Origin: an uncultured Prevotella sp.
GTDB lineage: Bacteria > Bacteroidota > Bacteroidia > Bacteroidales > Bacteroidaceae
Assembly (NCBI GenBank): GCA_900548195.1
Contig: URJQ01000005.1
Location: 1 to 38,334 of the forward strand
Direction of reading: 5' to 3'
Length of the DNA stretch: 38,334 bases
The position numbers were made by a program, and so were the translations under genes. The notes below the pieces were generated by a model, which ran no database searches, had not been told where the DNA came from, and worked only from the letters and a program-made list of their open reading frames with translations. The first letter of the stretch is position 1, and every line of letters starts with the position of its first letter. This document shows positions 8,579-16,715 of the stretch, in pieces.

Positions 8579-9703
8579 ATGGCAGGCATCTACGTCCACA
8601 TTCCTTTCTGCAAGAGTCGCTGCATATACTGCGGATTCTACTCCACCACCCTATTTGATTATCAGGCAGAATACGTAGAATCACTAATAAAAGAATTAGA
8701 CGACAGAAAGGATTATCTCGGCTCCGAACCCGTCAAGACGATATACATAGGCGGAGGCACGCCTTCACTGCTCAAGCCTTCATCGCTCAAAAGGCTATGC
8801 ACAGCTCTGCAAGACCGCCCACACCTTATATATAATATAGAGGAATTTACCATGGAATGCAATCCCGACGACATCACGGACGAATATGCCAGCCTCATAG
8901 CATCGCTCGGAATAAACCGCGTGAGCATGGGAGCGCAGACGTTCAGCGACGAGAGATTGGCATTCCTGCATCGTCGCCACCGCTCTGGAGACGTAAGAAA
9001 GGCTGTCGAGACACTAAGGAGAAACGGCATTGAAAATATAAGCATCGACCTGATGTTCGGTTTTCCGGATGAAAATCTCAACGACTGGCAGAGCGACATC
9101 GACGAAGCATTAAGCCTTGGAGTGCAGCATATCTCCGCTTATTCGCTGATGTATGAAGATGGAACACCACTTTTCCGCCTGCTCAACGAGAAAAAAATCA
9201 AAGAGATAAAAGAGGAAACAAGCCTCAAGATGTATGAAATGCTCATCGAATCTCTCACAAACAACGGCTTTGAGCATTATGAAATATCTAATTTCGCATT
9301 GCCTGGCTACCGTTCCAAGCACAACAGCAGTTACTGGAAGCAGATTCCTTACCTCGGCATTGGAGCCTCAGCCCACTCCTACAACATCGTTTCTCGACAA
9401 TGGAACATAGCTGACGTGAAGGACTATATCCGCTTCGTCAACTCGTCTTCGCATGAATACATAGAGGAAACCGAGCACCTCACCGACACAGAGCGCTATA
9501 ATGACATCATCACCACTACCTTGCGCACCAGCGACGGAATAGACACCCGCACGCTTCCACAGCGTCACTGCGACTTTATCCAGAAGGCTTCACAGAAGCA
9601 CATTGCCTTAGGCAACCTATCTTTAGACAATGGTATAATTCGCTTGACACGCCAAGGACTCTTCATCAGTGACTCCATTATGGTGGATTTGATTGAGGAA
9701 TAG
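8579..9703 (+). CDS. hemW: Radical SAM heme chaperone HemW
   Basis: HemW is a radical-SAM protein that binds heme and is implicated in its delivery to respiratory enzymes. It is often misannotated as coproporphyrinogen III dehydrogenase. The 374-residue protein begins MAGIYVHIPFCKSRCIYCGF, with the CxxxCxxC iron-sulfur motif at Cys11, Cys15 and Cys18. The residue after Cys18-Gly is Phe, where true HemN has another Cys, so HemW is the better call. The glycine-rich YIGGGTPS block and ISIDLMFGFP follow, and a HemN C-terminal domain ends the protein. The start is set by the promoter position. It is monocistronic, with a repeat array downstream. Confidence 0.93.
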   Translation: MAGIYVHIPFCKSRCIYCGFYSTTLFDYQAEYVESLIKELDDRKDYLGSEPVKTIYIGGGTPSLLKPSSLKRLCTALQDRPHLIYNIEEFTMECNPDDITDEYASLIASLGINRVSMGAQTFSDERLAFLHRRHRSGDVRKAVETLRRNGIENISIDLMFGFPDENLNDWQSDIDEALSLGVQHISAYSLMYEDGTPLFRLLNEKKIKEIKEETSLKMYEMLIESLTNNGFEHYEISNFALPGYRSKHNSSYWKQIPYLGIGASAHSYNIVSRQWNIADVKDYIRFVNSSSHEYIEETEHLTDTERYNDIITTTLRTSDGIDTRTLPQRHCDFIQKASQKHIALGNLSLDNGIIRLTRQGLFISDSIMVDLIEE

Positions 9704-9850
9704 CTGACAACAAGCAGACTTCGCCAAAGACCAATAAGGCATTTCACTACTGTCATGTGAAGGTTTTACTCGATTGCAAAGACCGTTTTGCTAAAGACCA
9801 CTACAAGGTTTATTCCGTCAAACGAGAACTGAAATCCTGACGGAAAAATG

Positions 9851-10064
9851 GAACAAAAAGTCAATCACATAACTATCATTTTGCGATATCTATGCTTTCA
9901 CGCTGCGAAAGCATAGATATTACATCGTAAAAGCATAGATATTACCTCCTAATAGCATAGCTTTTACGCCCTAAAAACTATGCTTTTATAACGCTTTGAT
10001 TTTCAGATTATTACAAAGCAGTACGCAAGGCATTTTCCAAATACAGAAAAATCGAACAATTTTA
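9851..10064. repeat. Dispersed 200-bp element with six 22-base units (copy B)
   Basis: Six consecutive 22-base units occupy 9863-9994. Units 2 and 3 share AAAGCATAGATATTAC; units 1 and 5 carry the complementary sense (CTATGCTTT); unit 4 is a hybrid. Most units share a TT(A/C/T)AC step at the same phase. The element aligns without gaps to 25675-25888 at a constant offset of 15824 bases, including a downstream 23-base identical block at 10042-10064. It lies between the convergent hemW and tRNA-Pro genes. Positions 9717-9800 hold faint, possibly decayed units. No gene is seen in 9704-10131. Confidence 0.85.
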
Positions 10065-10096
10065 GCAAAGAAATACTGCCGAGAAACGGGAATAAA

Positions 10097-10130
10097 AAAA
10101 GTCACCAAGAATTTCTTCTTGATGACTTTT
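10097..10130 (-). terminator. Terminator of tRNA-Pro
   Basis: On the minus strand AAAAGTCA, CAAGAA and their complements form a stem of about 14 bp with one internal mismatch. It is followed by a run of seven T. It starts immediately downstream of the tRNA 3' end. Confidence 0.85.
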
Positions 10131-10131
10131 G

Positions 10132-10204
10132 TCGGGGTGACAGGACTCGAACCTGCGACAGCCTGGTCCCAAACCAGGAACGCTACCAACTGCGCTACAC
10201 CCCG
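10132..10204 (-). tRNA. tRNA-Pro(TGG)
   Basis: The minus strand folds into a complete cloverleaf. The acceptor arms are CGGGGTG and CACCCCG with discriminator A, and the D stem is GCGC/GCGT. The anticodon stem CCTGG/CCAGG encloses the loop TTTGGGA (anticodon TGG), and the T arm is GCAGG-TTCGAGT-CCTGT. The 3' CCA is not encoded. A consensus promoter lies upstream and a strong terminator downstream, so it is a single-gene unit. Confidence 0.97.
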
Positions 10205-10247
10205 GAGAACTAACCTTTATTATTAGGCATTGTTCTGAATTGCGGTG

Positions 10248-10279
10248 CAAAGGTACACATTATTTCTGAATTGACCAAA
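10248..10279 (-). promoter_or_regulatory. Promoter of tRNA-Pro
   Basis: On the minus strand TTTG (10276-10279), 20 bases and TACCTTTG (10248-10255) match the Bacteroidetes consensus. The -7 box lies about 44 bases upstream of the mature tRNA 5' end. Confidence 0.85.
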
Positions 10280-10405
10280 TCTTTTCCGATTTATTTTCTT
10301 CAAAATATGCAATTCATTTACATCCTTAACATAAATCAAGACCACAGACTTCAAACCACAATATAAGTCACGATTGCCAAATTGCCTTGTTCCCCTGCTC
10401 TGCAA

Positions 10406-10714
10406 TCACTCATTCTCACTTGCCTCCTCACGCTTCTTTCTCGGTTTTCCTTTTGTCCAACCGCCAGTATGCTCCTTGGAACGCATATTCGAAAGTTCTT
10501 CAAGCATTGCTATTCGCTCTTCTACCAGAAGCCCTTTATTCTTTCGCTTCATATTATATTTCCACCAGTTGAGCAACCCACGGTTTTCCACCTTATGCTT
10601 ATCCGGCAGATGCTTGTGTGATATGATATACTCTTTCAGTTCTGCATACTTCTCCATCCACATCTTTTCTCTGACACCTTCCATAGTTGTATTCCTCCAT
10701 TTCCCCATTAGCAC
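10406..10714 (-). CDS. Small helicase-associated (HA) domain protein, possibly a remnant
   Basis: This 102-residue basic protein contains one HA-type repeat. Its pattern W-x6-L-K-x-Y-I-x2-H, then L-x2-W-W, G-L-L-x2-E-R, and M-L-E-E-L spans residues about 19-75. HA domains usually occur as tandem C-terminal repeats on DEAD-type helicases or integrative-element proteins and are thought to bind nucleic acid. Here one domain stands alone with a Lys/Arg-rich tail. The frame starts with GTG at 10714 or ATG at 10708. It stays open upstream to a stop near 10748 without a better start, which would suit a truncated gene. It lies between tRNA-Pro and spt on the same strand. The domain call is moderate and the function unknown. 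Confidence 0.65.
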   Translation of the reverse strand: MLMGKWRNTTMEGVREKMWMEKYAELKEYIISHKHLPDKHKVENRGLLNWWKYNMKRKNKGLLVEERIAMLEELSNMRSKEHTGGWTKGKPRKKREEASENE

Positions 10715-10831
10715 TTTACGAACACCCGTTCCATCTTGCTTCTTTCACTTCAGAAGCACTGACAGAAGCATACTGCGTTCAAAAGCCACATCGGGAGTGT
10801 TAATTATTATTCCGTTCTCACATTTACGAAA

Positions 10832-10866
10832 AAAGCCAGTCTGGAGCATTATCCCCGACTGGCTTT
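10832..10866 (-). terminator. Terminator of the serine palmitoyltransferase gene
   Basis: AAAGCCAGTC (10832-10841) and GACTGGCTTT (10857-10866) form a perfect 10-bp stem. On the minus strand six T residues end the stem. It is 36 bp beyond the stop codon of the gene at 10902-12089. Confidence 0.85.
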
Positions 10867-10901
10867 CATTATGTTTTTTCTATTAAAGTAAATACTAAAA
10901 A

Positions 10902-12089
10902 CTACTTTATCACGCCCTGCTCCTGGAATATTCCCTTGAGAATCTCCACAGAGCGGTCAACCTGTTCCTTGGTATGCGTAGCCATAAGGGCATAACGCAC
11001 GAGAGTGTCAGATGGCGCACATGCTGGTGGAACAACAGGGTTGATAAACACGCCACGCTCGAATGCAAGAGCGGTGATGAGGAATGTCTTGTCCACATCG
11101 CGGATGTAAAGCGGGATGATAGGTGACTCCGTGTCGCCGATTTCGAAGCCTTCTTCCTTGAAACGCTTGAGAGCATACTTGGTAACATCCCAAAGTCTGT
11201 CGATAATCTCTGGCTCAGTCTTGAGGATATCAAGCGCTTTCTGAGCGGCAGCAGTAGCAGCTGGTGTATTAGAAGCAGAGAATATATATGTACGCACGTT
11301 ATGGCGAAGGAAGTTGATTGTATCCCAATCACCAGCGATAAAGCCACCGATAGAAGCGAGCGACTTAGAGAAAGTACCCATGATGAGGTCCACCTCGTGG
11401 GTAAGTCCGAAATGATCACACACACCACGACCGTTCTTTCCGAACACTCCGATACCATGAGCCTCATCGACCATGATAGAACAGTTGTACTTATGCTTGA
11501 GCTCTACGATTTGAGGAAGCTTAGCGAGGTCGCCTTCCATAGAGAAAACGCCGTCAACGACGATGAGCTTCACAGCATCATAAGGCAACTTCTTGAGGAT
11601 ATTCTCAAGATCCTCCATGTCGTTGTGCTTATATTTCAACTGACGTGCGAAGGAGAGACGACGTCCATCAACGATAGAAGCGTGATCACGGTCATCGCAG
11701 ATAATATAGTCCTCACGACCACATACCATTGCCACCACGCCTGCATTGACAGAGAAACCAGTAGAGAAGCAGAGAGCTTCATCCTTGCCCACAAACTCAG
11801 CAAGGTCTTTTTCCAATTTAACGTGAATGTCGAGGGTGCCATTAAGGAAACGACTTCCTGCACAACCAGTGCCGTACTTGTCGATGGCAGCCTTGGCAGC
11901 TTCACAGATTCGCTCATCACCTACAAGGCCAGTGTAAGCATTGGAACCGAACATAAGAACTTTATGTCCTCCCATATCAACTTCTGTGCCTTGCTTGCCG
12001 GTGATTTCACGGAAGTAAGGATAAACACCTGCTTCCATAAACTTCTGTGGCAAGCGGTAACTTTCAAATTTTTTCTGTAACTGTCCCAT
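10902..12089 (-). CDS. spt: Serine palmitoyltransferase
   Basis: The protein is a PLP-dependent alpha-oxoamine synthase of 395 residues. Family features are GTGCAGSRFLNGT (residues 73-85), the cofactor-contacting VDEAHGIGVFG (Asp208, His211) and the Schiff-base lysine in GTFSKSLASIGGF (Lys242). Relatives include KBL, BioF, HemA and SPT. I favour SPT because the length, the N-terminal region and the close resemblance to Bacteroides SPT fit. There is also no tdh, biotin or heme gene beside it, and a lipid kinase diverges from it. SPT condenses serine with palmitoyl-CoA in the first step of sphingolipid synthesis, a hallmark of Bacteroidales. Glycine C-acetyltransferase remains the main alternative. 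Confidence 0.88.
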   Translation of the reverse strand: MGQLQKKFESYRLPQKFMEAGVYPYFREITGKQGTEVDMGGHKVLMFGSNAYTGLVGDERICEAAKAAIDKYGTGCAGSRFLNGTLDIHVKLEKDLAEFVGKDEALCFSTGFSVNAGVVAMVCGREDYIICDDRDHASIVDGRRLSFARQLKYKHNDMEDLENILKKLPYDAVKLIVVDGVFSMEGDLAKLPQIVELKHKYNCSIMVDEAHGIGVFGKNGRGVCDHFGLTHEVDLIMGTFSKSLASIGGFIAGDWDTINFLRHNVRTYIFSASNTPAATAAAQKALDILKTEPEIIDRLWDVTKYALKRFKEEGFEIGDTESPIIPLYIRDVDKTFLITALAFERGVFINPVVPPACAPSDTLVRYALMATHTKEQVDRSVEILKGIFQEQGVIK

Positions 12090-12257
12090 TTATTTTTTAT
12101 GTATTATTTCTTTGCATTAAGACAGCAGAACCAGCCTTTCCTGACAGTAGGGACTAACCGATTCAAGTGCCTTTTACAGTAATTTAAGGTAAGGTTTTAG
12201 GACCATGCTGACTGAACAGACGGCTCAAAAATAATGCCTTTTACACTAAATAGGATG

Positions 12258-12265
12258 CAAAGTTA
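12258..12265 (-). promoter_or_regulatory. Probable -7 box for spt
   Basis: TAACTTTG on the minus strand is a perfect -7 box, but no TTTG lies at the expected -33 distance. It would give a leader of about 160 bases. The 12090-12240 interval contains two TGCCTTTTACA-like words 67 bases apart, which may be decayed members of the 22-base repeat family. Confidence 0.5.
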
Positions 12266-12361
12266 CAAAAAAAATAGTTATTATAGCATATTTTTATCAA
12301 GAAATATACCTTTTTCTGTTAATTTCAGGTAAAAACATCTATAATATTACGCTATTTTTAG

Positions 12362-12369
12362 TAAATTTG
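12362..12369 (+). promoter_or_regulatory. Probable -7 box for the lipid kinase gene
   Basis: TAAATTTG matches TAnnTTTG. Transcription would start near 12376, leaving about 20 bases before the ATG at 12398 but only a few before the ATG at 12383. That favours the later start. No clear -33 element is seen. Confidence 0.55.
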
Positions 12370-12397
12370 CAGTCCCGAAAACATGTATTTCCCAACA

Positions 12398-13447
12398 ATG
12401 GCAAAGAAAAAGATCATATTCATCATAAACCCGATTTCAGGCACGGCAAACAAAGACTCCATGCCATCGCTCATCGAAAGATATATCGACAAGGCGATTT
12501 TTGATGTAGAAATCAGATTTACGGAATATTCCGGACATGCTTCCGAGATTGCCACTGAAGCAAAGAATACGGGTGTAGATATCGTAGTTGCAGTCGGAGG
12601 CGACGGCACCATCAATGAGGTAGCGCGCTCTGTCATCGACAGCCGCACTGCCCTTGGCATTATACCTTGCGGTTCCGGCAACGGACTCGCGCGTCATCTG
12701 ATGCTCCCGCTCAATGTAAAAGGGGCACTGGAGATAATCAATTCATGCGAGATACACGACCTCGACTATGGCATTATCAACGGTCATCCTTTCTTCTGCA
12801 CATGCGGAATGGGCTTTGACGCCTTCATAAGCGCAAAATTTGCAGAGGCTGGCAAGCGCGGCCCGATGACATATGCCGAGTTTATATTCAAGGAAGGACT
12901 GTCATACAAACCTGAGACATACGAAGTTACATTCGACGAGTATCACGCCACATACAAGGCATTCCTCATCTCATGCGCCAATGCTTCACAGTATGGCAAC
13001 GATGCTTACATTGCTCCACAAGCCAGTATGGCTGATGGATTGATGGACGTCATCATCATGGAGCCTTTCGACCTCATCGAAGCTCCACAGATAAGCATTG
13101 AAATGTTCAACAAGACACTGAACAAAAACTCCAAAATCAAGTCTTTCAAGACCAAGAAACTGCACGTTCACCGTGCAAAGCCTGGAGTAATACATTATGA
13201 TGGCGACCCTGTCGAGGCTCCTGCAGACCTTGACATCGAACTGATTCACCGCGGAATACGCATCGTCGTCAATCCTAATGCAGACAAGCGACGCAGACGT
13301 CCTAACATCGTTCAGAATGCCTTCAGCGACCTTTTCAATGAGATAAACTCCGTGCGAGACAATGTCGAGAGACTCACCTCTGAGGCTACACACCCTGCCA
13401 AGCACGTAAAAGCTATAAATCAATTTATACAGAATAAGTTAAAATAA
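12398..13447 (+). CDS. Diacylglycerol/sphingosine-kinase-type lipid kinase
   Basis: The 349-residue protein (from MAKKKIIFIINPISG) belongs to the DagK/YegS/BmrU lipid kinase family. It shows the N-terminal NPISGTANK block, the nucleotide-binding VGGDGTINEVA loop near residue 66, and IPCGSGNGLARHL. The C-terminal beta-sandwich domain ends with HYDGDPVEAP and a basic, helical tail unlike the usual family end. Such enzymes phosphorylate diacylglycerol, sphingosine, ceramide or related lipids at the membrane. The gene is divergent from serine palmitoyltransferase, so a sphingolipid-related substrate is plausible but unproven. A strong terminator shared with relA follows. Confidence 0.87.
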   Translation: MAKKKIIFIINPISGTANKDSMPSLIERYIDKAIFDVEIRFTEYSGHASEIATEAKNTGVDIVVAVGGDGTINEVARSVIDSRTALGIIPCGSGNGLARHLMLPLNVKGALEIINSCEIHDLDYGIINGHPFFCTCGMGFDAFISAKFAEAGKRGPMTYAEFIFKEGLSYKPETYEVTFDEYHATYKAFLISCANASQYGNDAYIAPQASMADGLMDVIIMEPFDLIEAPQISIEMFNKTLNKNSKIKSFKTKKLHVHRAKPGVIHYDGDPVEAPADLDIELIHRGIRIVVNPNADKRRRRPNIVQNAFSDLFNEINSVRDNVERLTSEATHPAKHVKAINQFIQNKLK

Positions 13448-13477
13448 AAACAGCCTCCTTTTGGGGAGGCTGTTTTT
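13446..13477. terminator. Bidirectional terminator between the lipid kinase and relA
   Basis: AAAAACAGCCTCC pairs with GGGAGGCTGTTTTT around a short TTTTG loop, with T-runs on both strands. It lies at the convergent 3' ends of the two genes. Positions 13478-13556 show nothing else. Confidence 0.9.
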
Positions 13478-13556
13478 ATTTTGTCTTATCATAATATTTC
13501 TGATTACCTACTTATCTTTTTGAGCATCAATACAATTCTTTCACACTTTGACAGCA

Positions 13557-15770
13557 TTATAATCTTGTGACAGAGCGTACACCTTTTATGGCACGAAGCT
13601 TCTTTATCAGCGCCTCAAGGCGATGCTTATCATCAATCTGCACTACAAGATTGCCGGAGAAAAGACCGTCATCAGAATTGATTGTTATACTTCTGAGCAC
13701 CAGTTTGTCCTCCTTAGAAATGACAGAGGTAAGGTTTGTCACAATACCTATATCATCATTGCCCACAACGCGCAGAGTGACAGCATACTGAGTCTGACCC
13801 TTTCCGCTCCATCTCGCTTTCACCACACGATAGCCGAAGCGCGTCTTCAGATCCGTGGCATTAGGACAATTCTCATGATGTATCTTGATTCCACCGTTGA
13901 CTGTCACAAAGCCGAAGATTGGATCGCCGTAGATAGGTTGGCAACAACGTGCCAATGTATAGTCGATTCCCTTCATATCACGGTCGATAATAAGGGTATC
14001 ACTGGCTGAAGCCGACGTCTTCTGCTGAGGAGAATTAGAAAATTGAAACTCTTCCGCAGAGCGAACAGGTGCAGCATTGGCGTATGCGTTGTCCTCATGC
14101 TGTTTCATTTCCTGATAACGCTCCACCACTATGTTTGGCTCCAACGCCTCATTGACGATGTCACGATAGAAGTCAGAGGTTTCCTTATATCCCATCTTTC
14201 GGATAAGACGCATCAGAATGCTCTCATCGACATCTATCTTCTTGTTGCGGAACTTACGTTCAAGAAGTTCTTTTGCATACAGTCCTGCAGCCTGTTGGCT
14301 CTCTCTGATAGCCTGACGCACCTTTGCTTTGCCACGAGAAGTCTTGACTATATTGAGCCATTCCTTCTTAGGCGTCTGCTTGGAGTTTGTGATAATCTCC
14401 ACAGTATCACCGCTATTGAGCACCTCGCGCAATGTTACATTCTTGCCATTGATTTTTGCTCCCGTACAGTGACTGCCGATATTGCTATGGATATGATATG
14501 CAAAATCGAGCACGGTGGCGCCTTTAGGAAACTTCAGAATGTCGCCTTTAGGAGAGAATACATAGACCTCCTTGTCATAAAGGTCAGCCTTAAACTGATC
14601 CATCACTTGGAGATCATCACCTGCTTCGAGCGCTGTGCGGATACTGGCAAGCCATTCATCAAGGCCACCCTGCTCTCCTTTCACGCCTTTATAACGCCAA
14701 TGAGCAGCGAGACCATGCTCTGCAATCTCGTCCATTCGCTCTGTTCGTATCTGCACTTCCACCCATTTCTGACCTGGTCCGAGCACTGTGATATGCAGAC
14801 TTTCATATCCATTGGTCTTAGGAACACTGAGCCAGTCGCGCAATCTCTTAGGATTAGGCTGGTACATATCTGTTATGATACTATATACCTGCCAGCATTC
14901 CATTTTCTCACGCTCGATTTCCGAGTCAAGAATGATACGTATCGCAAAGAGATCATAGACACCTTCAAACTGGCATTTCTGCTTTTTCATCTTCTGCCAG
15001 ATGGAGTGTATGCTCTTGGTACGTCCCTTTATGTGGAATTTCAAGCCCAAAGCTTCCAGTTTCTGCTGGATAGGACCTATGAAATCGCTAATATATTTGT
15101 CACGCGAAGCCTTCGTTTCATTAAGCTTCTCGCGTATCATATAATAGGTATCATGCTCCAGATACTTCAGAGAGAGGTCCTCCAGTTCGCTCTTCAGCTT
15201 ATACAATCCTAACTTATGTGCAAGCGGAGCATATAGATAACTGGCTTCCTCTGCCACACGATGCCTTGCTTCCTCATTCTCTGTATCACGTATCTCGCGC
15301 ATGACATTCACGCGATCAGCAATCATAATGAGGATTACGCGCATATCTTCTGCAAAGGACACGATGAGGTTTCGGAAGTTTTCCGTCTCCACTACCGGCG
15401 TCTTCTTGTAGAGTTCATGCAGACGCACAAGTCCTTTTACTATATTCGCGACACTTTCTCCGAACTCATTCTGCACGCTTTCCTGCGTAACATGACCATT
15501 TATCACGCTGGTATAGAGCATCGTAGCGATTACGCCGTCCCTGCTGAGTCCTATTTCCTCTACCGCAATCACGGCAGTCTGCATGCTCATCAGCACAGGA
15601 TTAAGTCCGAAAGCATCACGCTGTATGGTGTTATTCTCTGTGGCTTCGACAATATATTTCTGCAAAGCCTGTTCGTCATTCGGTTGTAAAGCCGACCCAA
15701 TCTTCTCCTTCAGTTGGTCCCTCAGGAGAAGAATCTTTTCGATTTCCGAGTCTGTGAAGGATGGAGTCAT
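13557..15770 (-). CDS. relA: RelA/SpoT homologue, probably synthetase-only
   Basis: This is a long RSH enzyme of 737 residues that makes the alarmone (p)ppGpp. The domain order is an HD-type N-terminal region (about 40-190), synthetase (about 230-350), TGS (EVYVFSPKGDILKFPKGATVLDFAYH region, about 395-455) and a C-terminal ACT domain (about 660-737). The synthetase site is intact: GRTKSIHSIWQKM, KTNGYESLH and EVQIRTERMDEIAEHGLAAHW. The hydrolase site is not. The metal-binding His-Asp pair of the LLHD motif reads MLYT (Tyr86, Thr87), although the later ADR aspartate persists. It therefore resembles monofunctional RelA. The start at 15770 gives a typical N-terminus. No promoter box is evident upstream. 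Confidence 0.93.
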   Translation of the reverse strand: MTPSFTDSEIEKILLLRDQLKEKIGSALQPNDEQALQKYIVEATENNTIQRDAFGLNPVLMSMQTAVIAVEEIGLSRDGVIATMLYTSVINGHVTQESVQNEFGESVANIVKGLVRLHELYKKTPVVETENFRNLIVSFAEDMRVILIMIADRVNVMREIRDTENEEARHRVAEEASYLYAPLAHKLGLYKLKSELEDLSLKYLEHDTYYMIREKLNETKASRDKYISDFIGPIQQKLEALGLKFHIKGRTKSIHSIWQKMKKQKCQFEGVYDLFAIRIILDSEIEREKMECWQVYSIITDMYQPNPKRLRDWLSVPKTNGYESLHITVLGPGQKWVEVQIRTERMDEIAEHGLAAHWRYKGVKGEQGGLDEWLASIRTALEAGDDLQVMDQFKADLYDKEVYVFSPKGDILKFPKGATVLDFAYHIHSNIGSHCTGAKINGKNVTLREVLNSGDTVEIITNSKQTPKKEWLNIVKTSRGKAKVRQAIRESQQAAGLYAKELLERKFRNKKIDVDESILMRLIRKMGYKETSDFYRDIVNEALEPNIVVERYQEMKQHEDNAYANAAPVRSAEEFQFSNSPQQKTSASASDTLIIDRDMKGIDYTLARCCQPIYGDPIFGFVTVNGGIKIHHENCPNATDLKTRFGYRVVKARWSGKGQTQYAVTLRVVGNDDIGIVTNLTSVISKEDKLVLRSITINSDDGLFSGNLVVQIDDKHRLEALIKKLRAIKGVRSVTRL

Positions 15771-15980
15771 ATAGCTATTATTTGAATATAAAGAAGCTCT
15801 AAGAATTTCCCGTCATGATTTTGATTGCCTTTTGCTAACCTTTTTACGCCTTATTTTCAAAGGACTCGAAGCGCCTTTAGAATGCCTTTATGCCATATTC
15901 TACTACATTTCAAAGCGCCATTACAAGTTCCTTGAGTCATATTATATGACAAATCATAGCGTCACATCCATGAATTTAGA

Positions 15981-16068
15981 CCATAATGAAAGTGTTTTCA
16001 CACAATAATATGGAGGATTACGCACTATAATATAGAGGCTTTCACGCTATAATATAGAGGCTTTCACA
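15981..16068. repeat. 22-base-period array (copy C)
   Basis: Four units start at 15981, 16003, 16025 and 16047. Units 3 and 4 share CTATAATATAGAGGCTTTCAC and differ only at their last base. Units 1 and 2 are more divergent. The TT(T)CAC step has the same phase as in copies B and E, while the remainder of the unit differs. It lies in the 380-bp gap upstream of relA and downstream of the DUF1573 gene. The rest of 15771-16150 shows no gene or clear promoter. Confidence 0.8.
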
Positions 16069-16150
16069 ACATGATAACGGTAATTCTTAGAACCGATTAT
16101 TTATTTGTATTTGCACTATTATGTTGCGTTACAATCGAAAGAAGATTGCT

Positions 16151-16540
16151 TTATTTCATATCTTTTTCCTCAAGCATATCTCCTTCGACGTAAAGACGAA
16201 TCATATCAGTCTTCGCATTTGTACGCACTGTGATAGTCTTCTTGAAGTGACCAGGAAACTTTCCCTTGCCATTATAAGTGATAGTAATCGTGCCTTTCTC
16301 TCCTGGCTTGATAGGCTTCTTGGTGTATTCAGGGATAGTACATCCGCAACTTGCCACAGCCTGATTGATAACCAGAGGCTTATCGCCTACATTCTGGAAT
16401 GTAAAGACACACTTAACCACAGGACTCTTTACAGAGAAAGAGCCAAAGTTATGAACAGTTTTGTCAAACTTAATCTCTGCCTGAGCCATCATTGCCACAG
16501 TGCAGAGCAACATTGCCATGAGTGAAAAAAACTTTTTCAT
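16151..16540 (-). CDS. Secreted DUF1573 protein
   Basis: The 129-residue protein starts with a standard signal peptide (MKKFFSLMAMLLCTVAMMAQA) and is predicted to be exported. The mature part is a single immunoglobulin-like beta domain of the DUF1573 type. It shows the signature FDKTVHNFGSF, then FTFQNVGDKPLVINQAVASCGCT, with the family's paired CGC cysteines, and PGEKGTITITYN. Bacteroidetes encode many such proteins and their function is unknown. It is 175 bp downstream of the WalJ-like gene on the same strand. No dedicated promoter was recognised. Confidence 0.9.
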   Translation of the reverse strand: MKKFFSLMAMLLCTVAMMAQAEIKFDKTVHNFGSFSVKSPVVKCVFTFQNVGDKPLVINQAVASCGCTIPEYTKKPIKPGEKGTITITYNGKGKFPGHFKKTITVRTNAKTDMIRLYVEGDMLEEKDMK

Positions 16541-16715
16541 ATCGTTATTTGTTTTTAATTAGTTTAATATTTGGTGATTATCAGTCGATGATTGATGCCT
16601 AACATCAGATGCTATTGGGATTCGGACGTATATTTATGCGATATAGAAGAGCCACGAATGACTGCCATTCTGTCCGCAACCATAAGCCACTAACTATCAA
16701 AGACCTAGACAATTT

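Noticed and set aside
9863..9994. CRISPR array
   Set aside because: Units are 22 bases including the variable part, without a repeat/spacer boundary, and no cas gene is present in the window.
9851..10064. Miniature transposable element
   Set aside because: No terminal inverted repeats or target duplications were seen at either copy, and unit geometry is better preserved than the ends.
10062..10250. Reading frames across tRNA-Pro
   Set aside because: The sequence folds as a complete tRNA with promoter and terminator; the frames are by-products.
14043..15212. 389-codon plus-strand frame opposite relA
   Set aside because: It is antisense to a fully recognisable RSH enzyme and its translation shows no domain. 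Long antisense frames are common opposite such codon usage.
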